Assembly: GCA_015680685.1 (NCBI GenBank) | Contig: MNCI01017705.1 | Span: forward strand, 330,216 to 394,215 | Source of the DNA: Gnetum montanum | Lineage: Eukaryota; Streptophyta; Gnetopsida; Gnetales; Gnetaceae | Reading direction: 5' to 3' | Length of the DNA stretch: 64,000 bases | Part shown: piece after piece, positions 11,444 to 22,035 of the stretch | Position numbering within the stretch: position 1 is the stretch's first letter | Layout of the letters: each line of letters begins with the position of its first letter | Position numbers and translations under genes: made by a program | Notes under the pieces: model-generated | What the model was told of the DNA's origin: nothing | Seen by the model: only the letters and a program-made list of their open reading frames with translations | Database searches by the model: none

Positions 11444-12254
11444 TGATGAGTCATGAATTGTTGGTTGTGATATCGTAGCCTAGATGTGATATCGGATACA
11501 CGATATCATGGCTTGTCTCCTCATCTATAAGTAAGAGGCAAGAAAATTTGGTTTAGAATCTAGTTTTATTATATAGGTAGGGACTTTTTGTCATTTTTTC
11601 CTCTCAACCCTTTCTCCTAGTGTATGGTCGCAGTATGATGATTGTAATTATACGACATCCTTATTCAAGTGTGATGTACTTGGACATGCACATGACCAAC
11701 AATAAAGATCGAGATTACTTCATCATTGCAGCATCCACTTAGCTTATTTAGTTAATTATTATTGTTATTTATTGTTTTCTTAGTTAATATTTCTCTACCC
11801 TTATCTCCTAGTAACGCAGAATGAGTATGACTTAATCACAAGCATTTAAGTGTGACTACTTGGTAACCCAATAGCGTACTTAGGCCATGTGCTTGGTAAT
11901 CCCAGTGGTAGTTGTGCACAATGTTCAAGATGTATACAGATGATTAAGGAATGGATTCTCATTGCACTTAGGCTAGTTTAGATTCTCTCTCACTCTCTCT
12001 CTCTCCTAACTTAGTTGATATTATTTCCCATCATACCCAGGAGTAGCATTAGTGTAGGAACACATTATACACCTCACTCTAGACTAAACCATAAGTGACA
12101 AAGCTAATACTAATCTAGGTGGGAAGACAACAAACTGTGATCTACGAGTAACTATCTAAATACCACAACTAGTCCATCTGCAGAGTTTGATCAGATTGTG
12201 TGTGAAGTGCTTGTATTCTTATGGTTGAGTGTAGGGGTACCTCGCCACTCATCA
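11444..12254 (+). repeat. Element B 3' LTR
   Basis: 811 bp, from TGATGAGTC to CACTCATCA. It has a GATATC-type U3 start (11,467-11,510), a TATA-like TATAAGTAAGAGG near 11,527, and the shared terminal segment TGTAGGGGTACCTCGCCACTC at 12,231-12,249. The next five bases, ACCCT, are the expected target-site duplication, whose partner lies outside the window. Confidence 0.8.
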
Positions 12255-14623
12255 ACCCTCATGGCATTGCATTGCTAAAACTATGCTAAAAGTTAACCTT
12301 GCATAGGTGGTGTGGGTGGCAAGGAAGTGGAATTGGAAGCTGTGAAGTGTTGTGGTAGATAATGAGGAGGATAAGTGAAAGGAAATTCAACTCATGAAGT
12401 GGTTAGTTTCTGATATTCAAGGGGATAATAATGATGATTAAAAAAAAGCATGGCTTGTGGAACCACTTTGAGATATAAGTTGTTGGAAATAATAATTATA
12501 TGAGTTTGGTTAATGGTAAGGATATTGTTGCCTAGGCAGTGGATTCCCTCACGATTATGGTTTTTGACATTGATGATAATGGTCATGAGGTTAAGGTGCT
12601 ACTCCCCATAGATAAGACTATTGTTGATGGAATTGCTACTGATAATTGCCTTTTAGATAAGGAAATATCCTAGGTGGTTACCTTTTGCAAATTTTCGGTT
12701 CAAGGCATAGACCCCAAATTCTTGCAGATGTGACAATACAAGGTAACATCCCTTAGGATGTTCATATTAGCAAATGTCACATCCTTCATCCTCTGTCTCA
12801 GAATTTGTAACCTTATCAACTACTGTAGCCTTACCTTTTTGCTAATAGTAGTCATTTCCTGTATTTTTTCTTCTCCTTCTGTTCTTATCTTGATTCCCTT
12901 ACTCCATTCTCTTCTCCATAATCTTTAGAGCTATTTGGAAGTTCTCATTCAAGGAGTCCTACATTTTGTCTATCTTTGTCAATATCTTTGTAATAAGTTT
13001 TTAGATCAATAAGGTTTTCCTTTGTAACACTTCATCTAGTGGTGCTTCCTTCTCAGGATTGCAGAAATGCACTTCCCTTTTGTGAATGGAGGAGAATCTA
13101 TTCTACTACTCTACACCTTCTCTTTATTTGAGTTCTCCTTCTTCTTTAGCCACTTAATCAATGAACCTTTGGATTTGATGGACTTGCATCTCTAACAATC
13201 TTCCTTATACATAAACCCCAAGAGTCTCTCTAGTTTTTTTTTTTTTTTTTTTTTTGAGTTTATCTATCCCATGGCGAAGCTATTCCCTTTGAGAGAAACC
13301 ATGGCATAGGCATCAATGTAAAAGAGAGTAATACATATCCAAGGCTGCATCAAGGGATTCATGATTATCTTGTTCCACCCTTGGATTTGTTTTCTCAAGT
13401 TGGACATACTAGAAAATATTTGATATTTATCATTGAATAATTTCATCATTGTACTCCATCTATAGATAGATTCTGACTTTGAGGATCAATACTAACTTTC
13501 AGATTTTTTGATGAGTGTCCTAGGAAACAATTTGAGTTTCTACCACTTGTTTTCTATGTTTTGTAGGACATAAGCATAATTGAAGGCTTGAAAATGAAGT
13601 TATGGTTCAACATTATACCTTCCTTCAAACATAGGGATATTGTTCATATCAATTCATTTGATTCAACTATCCATTTTATGCCTGGTGGAAATATGAAGTG
13701 CCTCTAAAATATTTATAATGCTTCTTATAGCTAGTAGTAGCCCTTCATAGTCATTATATCTATGATGACTTTTGTCATGGCCATGTCTCCTATGATGTGG
13801 CCTCCTATGCCTTCTTTCTTAATGATACTTCTCCTCTTATTGTTGTTGTTTATGTTCTTACCTCCCATATTTATGGTGGAGCCTTTTATCATCTCCATCT
13901 TAGCCTCAATCATTTCTCCTCTTGTCTTGATCATGTTTCCTCTTGTCAAAGTTTGATGATGAAGAGGATGGTGAAGGTGGTGGACTAGGAGAGTGGTGTT
14001 AGATTGTTCTCCTCCTTTGATCCCTTGATTGTTCCCTTGGTAAATGATTGAAGACCTTAGCCTTGAGGTTCTCCTAGTTCTGGAACTGGTCCTCTCCTCA
14101 CCTTAGTTATTTTCCAAGGTTGAATGTAACCATTTATGAGTTGTACCATTCATACTGAAGAGAGGAGGATGTTGGTGTTGAGATTGCCCTGATGGAAATT
14201 TTGGGCCCTTCTTCTGTGATTGGAAAAACAATGAGATCCAGACCTTTTAACCCTTGGAGGCTTCATGGCATGCCTCCATGCATTTATCTTTTTTAGGTTG
14301 AGCCTCCATTGGCTAATAATCTCTCAAAAGATGCTTCTTTATTTGTAATCTAGGGCTATTGTTTCAAGCCTTAGTTTCATGAGAGCTTCCATGAACATCA
14401 AAGGGATAGAACAAGCATGAGACAATACAACATTGCCCTCCAAATCTTTCCAGCATGATTGTTCATCTTGATGGAGAATGAAAGTGAAGTCTAAATAATG
14501 AAGATCTAGATGTGAATAGACCACCTTTAGTTGTTGAGGAATCTCATCAACATTTCTTCTAGATTTGTCATGTTGGTTAGAGTCATTAGTAGGTTGTAAA
14601 TCAGTCATGTGAGAAAAAGACAT
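12255..14623 (-). pseudogene. gag of element D, degenerate and truncated
   Basis: The start at 14,623 (MSFSHMTDLQPTND) is followed by LDFTFILHQDEQS, which matches the gag N-terminus of C and A. Further along come low-complexity Met/Lys/Ile-rich frames (the A-biased equivalent of the Asp/His/Arg-rich section), the gag core near 13,240-13,500, the charged block near 13,020-13,075, and a zinc-knuckle-like CDIC-YEHPKGC near 12,735-12,770. Many stops. The C-terminal linker is cut at 12,255. Confidence 0.6.
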
Positions 14624-14760
14624 CTTAGTTTATTCTTATTCAGTATGCCTTGATAAAACATCATTATTATTTTATGAAAGATGATGCATTATATATTTTT
14701 ATAATGACTTTGTATGATTTCACTGTCTAGAAATACTAAGCGCACATAGCTAAAATGAGT

Positions 14761-14777
14761 TCCTCATAATGACACCA
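14761..14777 (-). promoter_or_regulatory. Primer binding site of element D, decayed
   Basis: The minus strand reads TGGTGTCATTATGAGGA, one base from the LTR. It is a decayed form of the tRNA-Asp-type site seen in A and C. Confidence 0.5.
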
Positions 14778-14778
14778 A

Positions 14779-15639
14779 TGATAAGCAGTGGATATTCCCT
14801 ATGCCTAACCATACAAATCATTAGTGTGTACACACAATTTGATCAAATTTTATAAACTACATTTACCTAAGTAGGCTTTATTCTTGGATGGTAAAAGATG
14901 TCTTCCTAATCATTACTTATGTTAACTTGTTTGTATGGTTAAGTGTAATTGAGATGCAAGATATTTATTTTTATAATTTTTATTGTTTTTCTTTTCTACA
15001 AAATGATTAAATAAAATAATGTTTGATTGTTTAAATTAACTAATTTATTAACTAAATGATCCTAAATGTAAAGCATCTGTTCCCACTTTCCGTACACATT
15101 CTGAACATATACTAACGCTATTGGGTTACCAAGTATTTACTATTGGGCGTACCAAGTATTCCATTGTTGGGATTACCAAGCATTATTATCTTATTCTCGA
15201 AGTGATCATACTCACTTAATTACAAGTTATAATATTAAATATTTAAAGAAAAGAAAGTAAATTATGTTCAAAGTAAAATGCTAAAAAGTATACTTAAAAT
15301 AATCGAAGTGCTATGATAAATATAAGAAATCTTGATTTTATTACCATTCATGTAACTATGTCCACATACATATTGCACTTGAATAAAATTTTGTACAATC
15401 AATTCAATCTATGTTGTAGGCACTCAAAGAGAGAAGTTTGCCAAGTTCTATGAAAAGAAACTGCAAGAGTTTAGCTAAGGTATTAACCAAATGGTCCGTA
15501 AATGTAGCAAGTGTGTGCATTTGTATAGGCAATGGTTGGATTAGCATTGACACACACACCCCAATGCCACCTCAGATGTGTCAATGAGGCTACAGCGATG
15601 GGCATGTGTCAACCTAATCACCTTATTAACACTTCATCA
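14779..15639 (-). repeat. Element D 5' LTR
   Basis: Starts TGATAAGCAGTGG, ends CACTTCATCA, 861 bp. It shares scattered blocks with the other LTRs, such as CATCTGTTCCCACTTTCCGTACACATTCTGAAC near 15,075 (compare 6166 and 59,820) and GGGTTACCAAG near 15,121. It is strongly AT-drifted. Confidence 0.65.
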
Positions 15640-18054
15640 TAAGTAGATCTTGAATGGTATAACTACTAGTTGTGTAGTGGGCATAACTTAGGTGTGGACT
15701 AGAAGCTTTCTTGAAGACAAAAGAACTAGTCTTAGACATTTGTAAAAGTATGTCTACCACCAAACACTCCTATTCTTATGCTTAAGCATTGAATTAGTCT
15801 TATTAGTAGCAACTTTGAATAAGACCTAGAGTGTATGGCAGACAAGGTTGTTATAAGCAACAAGATACCCAAAAATATGTGTGTTATTTTTGAAGTAAAT
15901 AGAAATAGTAGGGGAAGACTAATAGGGATATGAGTCAAATATTAGGAATGGCCCAACTTGATGACATCTAACTCTTGCAAGTAACTCTTGTAATAAGGGC
16001 TAAAAGAAAAAACTTGAAAGGAACTTTTTGGTAATTAGAGATGTAAACTCATTTAGGTGACCAATGTAACACTGGTTTTTGGGTAAGCACCAAATCATTC
16101 AAATTTCCAAAATATATGAAATGTTCTCCACTATAAGATGAATATGAAACAAGAGAGAAGGACATCTACACAAGTTATAGATAAGATATAAACGATTTTA
16201 CTAGGTTGACATGGAAATGATTGTTATGGAGCTATAAGAATTAATTTCGTTAGAGTAGAGGAAAATAAGTGTACCAAAATCTTATAATGAATCATATTTT
16301 TTATCTAGATCATGCTATAAAGTATTTAGTCTATAAAAGCAAAACATTCTATTTATGTAAGTGATATTTATTAATTTTATGGGTAGTTAGGCTTGTTTCT
16401 ACTATACATTATGTGGTCAACATTTGATCAAGTTTAGTGGTCATTAGGATACAAAGCTTTTCCAGGTATCTCCACTATAGTGTGGAATATATATCATGAA
16501 CTTACATAACCAAGATAAGAAGATAAAAGAGTTAGTTTAGGTATGTGATAATAAAAAGAGGGCTAATTGCTTAGCCTGCTTATTTTGGATTGCCTTACTA
16601 ATTAGATGGACCTCAAGTCAAGATTTGAAACTATAGCTAGATGGGATTACCCTTAGCATCCATGGTAAAATTCACAAAGTGGAAATTATGAGGTGGAAGA
16701 CCATGAAGTGGAAATTCAATAATAATAGAATAGGTGAACCAATCCCTACAGCTAAAGAGTCAAATCTCATTATTTATACTAGTCACTCTGATCTTGTTCC
16801 AAAATTAAGATATCTCTAAGTTGGTCCTAGATGTAAGCCCTAAAACCAAATTCCAAGAATACAAGATTACATTACTAATGAATCTAACTGCCTCTAAATC
16901 TATGCTAAGGGACATAAATTAACATGGGTTCACCAAAAAGGTGCAATGACTCTAATGGATAAAGTTTTGAAGTGTGGGGTTCCTTTTAAACTTCTCTACA
17001 ATGAACCTTACACTAGATACGGGCATCTCTAACCGCTTCCTATGTAATGGAAAAAATATCAAACCGATTGGAATGACTACAAGCCCTTTGGATCGAATCA
17101 CAAAAGCAAGTTTTGTTCAAGAAAACTCATTAGGGGTAAAGGGATAACTCGTCTAAGTTAATCCACTTTTTTACACTTCTCATTCTACCCTATGATGCAA
17201 GCACCACCATAAGGGGGAGGGCCACTTCACAATTTCTATCAAACTTTGTCCTCCAAATTGAATTTGATTTAGCTTGTTTTAAAGCCTTATATAATATAAT
17301 GTATATAATGACAGATAACCTATGATGGTTACCACATACTTTAATAAAATTTCAATACTAATACTATGTAACTATTTGAATCCTTATTCATTTTTGTTCT
17401 CTTGATTCTTTCATTGCAAGAAAAATTTGTACATGCATTTATTCAATTTTTATGTTCTAGATGTTATTCAATACTTTATTGTTTACTTATAAGATTGCAG
17501 AATATTACCTACAACATATTGCAGATAATTATAATAAGTCAAATCTAGAGAAAAATAAGAAACTTATGGTACTAGATCTTAATGGGGTGATGGTAAAGGA
17601 AGTTCACTAAGTAACTAGCAATGAATTTAGGAAATGCAAAAAGGTCATTTAATGTTTATTTATGAAACAAATACTATTTCATTAGACCTAATTAAGAAGT
17701 TCCTTGAAAAACTTAGATTAAGTAGTAGTGAATATTCCATTTAATCATCTACACATAGTTGTAATGTGGAAAGGATAATAAACTATATTCTCAAGGATGT
17801 TTAGAAGAAACTAAAATTCATCTAGTTACCAAGCTAGTATTGTCCTTTGTATTCAAAAGGTACCCTTATTTCAATATAGAAAAATTTTATATAAAATTAT
17901 TGATTGTTTAAATGATGAATATAATTGGATGATATCATTATTGTGGACCATACTATGGTGAAGATCTTTGAAGAGGATAGAAGAAACCTAATTTTGGCTA
18001 AAATGTATGATTCTAACAAATTTAATGATACCTACCTATTAAAACAAGTATTGA
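15640..18054. other. AT-rich sequence without a recognised gene
   Basis: No frame of convincing length or codon use was found on either strand. Near 17,555-17,605 one frame reads KKLMVLDLNGVMV, reminiscent of HAD/FCP-type phosphatases, but stops follow within 20 codons. The stretch is probably old intergenic or decayed transposon sequence and serves as the left flank of element C. Confidence 0.4.
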
Positions 18055-18942
18055 TGATGAGCGGCTAGGTACCCCTACGCCCAACCATACAAATCACGGG
18101 CGTTCACACATGACTCAGTTGAATTCCGTAGACTGTAAGCACTTAACATACACCAAACACTAACCAATGAAATCTTGGGTTAGAACGGTTGTTGTCTTCC
18201 TAACCTCACTTGTGATGTTCTGTTTGCAATGGTTAAGTGAGATTAAGGCTAATGATTTTTGTAGCTTTTTACTTATCTTTTGGCGGCTAATTAAGGTATG
18301 AAGAGTAAGGAATAAACTATTACCTAATCTATAATTATCCTAGCTTATACTCTAACTATTCCTAGCATAAGTATCCAATCCCATCTTCCGAGCACGTTCT
18401 AAGCATCTCCTAACACTTCTAGGTTACCAGATGTTAAGCGTCACTGGGTTTACCAAGTGTTTGATTTACGTTTGAGATGGTCGTACTTATGGCCTTTACA
18501 AACTACGAATGAGCGATAACAATTAAAATAACAATAACAAAAACTTAAGTAATTAACAAAGCATAAACATATTAAACTACTGAATGCATAAAATAGCTAA
18601 GTCAAAATGTTGCAAGGAATGTTTGAATAGTTCGTCTTTATTATCGTTATGCCAATGGGCTCAAATACATCAACGCTTAAATAAAGAGTCGATCACTTTT
18701 CTTACACCTGTTGTGAGCACTTGGAAAATATTCTATCTCCTGTGGGAACAAACTACAAGAGCTTCGCTACAACTAACTAAAAGGTGCCTAAATGAGGTGG
18801 AAGGCCCTCTTATTTATAGGCCGAAATAGGCTCCGCATAAATGGGCCACATCGACGCATGGAAGGCTACATCGACAAGCCTACGTCGATGTGGCCGCGTA
18901 TATGGGGCCTAGTTGACGCATCGACTTAATGACACTTCATCA
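18055..18942 (-). repeat. Element C 3' LTR
   Basis: From TGATGAGCGGCTAGG to CACTTCATCA, the same length as the right LTR and aligned without large gaps. On the minus strand a TATAAATAAGAGGGCC box lies near 18,805-18,820. The U3 start (18,840-18,935) has CATCGATG- and CGTCGATG-like palindromic words instead of the GATATC words of A and B. Confidence 0.85.
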
Positions 18943-18951
18943 TACCCCCAC
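18943..18951 (-). promoter_or_regulatory. Polypurine tract of element C
   Basis: On the minus strand GTGGGGGTA abuts the LTR start TGATGAAG and is preceded by TACTCAGTC. Confidence 0.75.
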
Positions 18952-19181
18952 GACTGAGTAAAAACTCATCCTCGAGTTACTCTACAATTTGGAAGGTATG
19001 GACTTTTATTAACAATGCACATGGCTTGACACACACATGACACAACATTAATTTGACCAAGTGCCCAAGTTACAGAGAAGGACAAATTACAAAAATGGCA
19101 GTGTTCAAAGATAAAATTGAACACCTCGCTAGTCCTGGAGTCTTTGTTGTGTAGACTAATGTACAAAATTGTCGAAGAAGG

Positions 19182-22035
19182 TCATACCATCCCTGGGGGC
19201 AGTGGTTCCGATAGACCTTCTCTAGCCTCTGGCCCATGTGTTGGTGGCAGCATGGATGAAGGTTGCCCTGCGGTAGCTGCAACTTCTAGAGATAGCCGAA
19301 AAGCCTCCAAGAGAGCCCTCATCTTTTCTTCTTTGCTTCTGGGATCATCACAATCCAGGCAGCTTCTCCAATGTGTGTTGGAATTGGAACTTCCCAAGGG
19401 CATGGCAGTGCCAGGAAGAGTTCTTTGAGGTTGACAAACCAGGCTGTGAACTACTTTCATTCGATGTCAAATGCTCAGATTGATGCCTGCAGTTGTTGGT
19501 AGTCATTCATTCGATGGCCCAGGTTCTCCGCGACTGCACATTGTCCTTCAAATCACGTGCGAAGAACCTCGAGTTCCACGTTCGCTATTTCCAACTTTTT
19601 CTTGGTTGCCTTATGTGCCTGGAACTCACCCTCGTATAGGGAATATAAGGTGGCCATTTACTTTTCCAATTCTGACTATGGTCTTCTGGCTGTGGGCATA
19701 GCCAGGTTTGCATATCGAAGGTTGGCGAGCTCCATGTATTCTATCATATCCTCAATCTGTAGCTCCTTAAGGTAGATTTCAGCTTGATTGTAGTCATTCA
19801 ACCCATCAAAGATAGGTTGCCATACTTCACCTCCCTCTCAGAGCTACTGAAGCACTTGGTTCATTTTGGCCTTTGCGACTTGGATATGCTTTTTATTCAC
19901 TTCTTTCTATAATCCCACTTGGTCCCTGTAATGATTTTTGATGTTTTCAAATTTTAAGGCCTCATTTTTCCAAGCAGCAATTTCAATTGCAGACTTCTGT
20001 CGCAACACCTGAACCTCCTCCATTGATAGATTTCGATTTTTTGCAACCAACCTTCTTACGTCAGCGTTCACCCTAGCTAGTTCTTCCTATTGTTGGTGGA
20101 TAAAATTTTTCATGTGTTCATTTTCTGCACCAACATTGCGCAGACGATGAACCTCTACGGTCAATTGCACGTTCTCCTGGCGAACCTCCACCAAGTCCTT
20201 GTCTAAGTGATATGCTCGAACATCTGCCAACGACTTGTCGAAGATTGCCATCTCTCGCACATCCTCAACAACCTAAAGTTTAAGTTAAAGTTGCTAAAAA
20301 GCTTCATCCCTGGTGATGTTACAGTTAAGGATGGATGGATCGACAAGCTGGGCTCTTAATTGGGCTACTTCTATTGCCAAGCGTTGACAAACCGCTTGGG
20401 CAGCGTCAAGTTGCCCTTCCAAAATGAGGCTCTTGCCCCTTGCCGAGAGCAGCTCCAACTGGGTTGCAGTAATGTTGTCCAAAAGGTCAAAGACATCTGG
20501 AAGCGATTGTCTAGTTTCTACCAGTCGGTCCAACAACTCCTCGTGTTGGGCTACATCCATCTTGCTACATGAAGTTTCGGCAAATGCTTGTACATCTTGT
20601 AGTCCATGAACCTCCGGTACAGGTGCTGTTGGTGCATTGAGGGCCATAGCAATTGTGTCAGCAACCACTTCGACCGTAGTTTCCTATCCTTGGTGCTGCA
20701 TCACCAGGACTGTTGCCCCTTGACCATCCTCCAAGCATACCAAAAAGGTAGCAACATTCCCAGAGATTTCGGGAAATAGCTGTCGAGTTGATACTGTTAC
20801 CTCTTGAACACTAGGATCTGTCCTTGTTGGTACTTGCTCTCAGGCTATGGAGAACATCAGCCTTACCCTTTCAAGCAAGCTCACTGATCAAGCCACTTGC
20901 TCCAGGTGGCTCATGGCAGGGTGATAAACCGAAGGGTCTTCTCCTCCACCGATCTTGCCATATTACTCTTGTTGGCTCAAGAGTGTTTCCTAGATTTCGT
21001 GGATGTGTTCTGCTATGGTTTATGAACCCAGCTGTGTTTTTTGTGCAAGTGGTGGAGGTGGTTGCTACTCCTCCTCTGTCTGTGTGGAAGCAGGAGTTTT
21101 ATCCTTTATCATTTCTTGCCAAGAGGCAATTAGGATGTGCCAGATTACATCATTGGAATACTGTGCTATCCTTGCCCATTTGCACAACTTTTGGATTAGG
21201 AAGGGAAAGGGGAGAGCTCATCTTCCACGTTCGTTCTCAACGAACCACTTTTCAATTTCTAAGAACAGTAGCTGTGGAAGACTCATTGGGAATTTTCCAC
21301 TCAAGGCAGCACACGCACGAGTAGAGAAGGCTGTGATTTTACTGAGTCTTACCGTTGGGTTTAGGTGGTAAGACGCAATCTTTGAGTACATTCTCTCCAC
21401 CATGGTTAAAGAGCTAAATTCCTTGCTCTCTACCCTGTAGCACCATTTGGTCCATCCTACCTTTACCTCTAGATCGACCTGCTTTGGAATTTCCACCACA
21501 TCTACCCCGATCTTGAGCAACCCCAGAGCCTACGTTATCACCTCTAAAGAGTAAGAGACATAAATGTCTTTGATTCTTACTCTAGACCTTGGTTGTCAAT
21601 TCGTCATGAAAAGATAAGTCTCTCCTAAGTACCATTCACCATTGGTTGTGATGATTGGCCACATCAGAGAGTGTTGCAATTGGAGCCTCACTTCTTCTAG
21701 CACGTTCTCGAGGAATGGTCCATAATTTAGCTCTTGAAGGACCATTCGCTGCATCTCGCGTGGCGTGATAGCATCAAGATAGGCTTGGGTCAGGGTGACC
21801 TCAAGCCATGGTGCTATCGCAAGAGTCTCTTCCCCTTGCGATTGCTCACCGGGAATCTCTTCTTTGGGAATCTGATGGACAGATTCCACGTTAGGTCCTT
21901 CGCGGAGAGGACCAGTTGCATGAGAGTCCTCTGCCTGCTCTAGCAAAATCACTCCTCATCCCCTTCCTGTGCATGGGTGCTTGTCCCTTGGTTGTGATGG
22001 TCCTTCATCCCTCAGGTGCCTCGGTTTGGGTGCCA
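19182..22035 (-). pseudogene. ORF3 of element C: accessory gene with coiled coil, degenerate
   Basis: The start MAPKPRHLRDEGPSQ is at 22,035 and the stop after PLPPGMV at 19,182, about 950 codons. N-terminal acidic leader (21,596-21,952) with QELNYGPFLENVLEEVRLQL and GEWYLGETYLF; globular middle (21,218-21,520) with VERMYSKIASYHLNP and STRACAALSGKF; then a long Leu/Glu/Gln/Ala heptad-rich stretch (about 20,700-19,500) typical of coiled coils, including open frame 20,294-20,668. Matching blocks occur in B and E. At least four in-frame stops or shifts. Known Athila relatives have an env-like gene in this slot, but nothing here looks like an envelope: no signal peptide, no transmembrane helix. 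Function unknown; a structural or Gag-like role is a guess. Confidence 0.6.

Larger units (their letters stand above)
6807..12254 (+). mobile_element. Element B: 3' part of an Athila-like element in plus orientation
   Basis: It contains an integrase-to-ORF3 spacer, a degenerate ORF3, a polypurine tract and a complete 3' LTR (11,444-12,254). No integrase, RT or gag of B is in the window. It starts where A's LTR ends, so A most likely inserted into B and separated it from its 5' half. The exact left limit is not proven. A spacer island near 7592 (GGGGAGGACCCAC) matches the reverse complement of element C near 22,750. Confidence 0.65.
12255..15639 (-). mobile_element. Element D: 5' half of a gypsy element (LTR, PBS, gag), minus strand
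   Basis: The minus-strand order is LTR 14,779-15,639, PBS, then gag running down to 12,255, where it stops abruptly at the edge of B's LTR. The simplest reading is that B inserted into D's gag; the missing part of D would lie left of the window. D is the most diverged copy and probably the oldest in the stack. Confidence 0.65.

Noticed and set aside
13731-13988. Met/Ile-rich frames on both strands
   Set aside because: They are shadows of the degenerate low-complexity section of D's gag.
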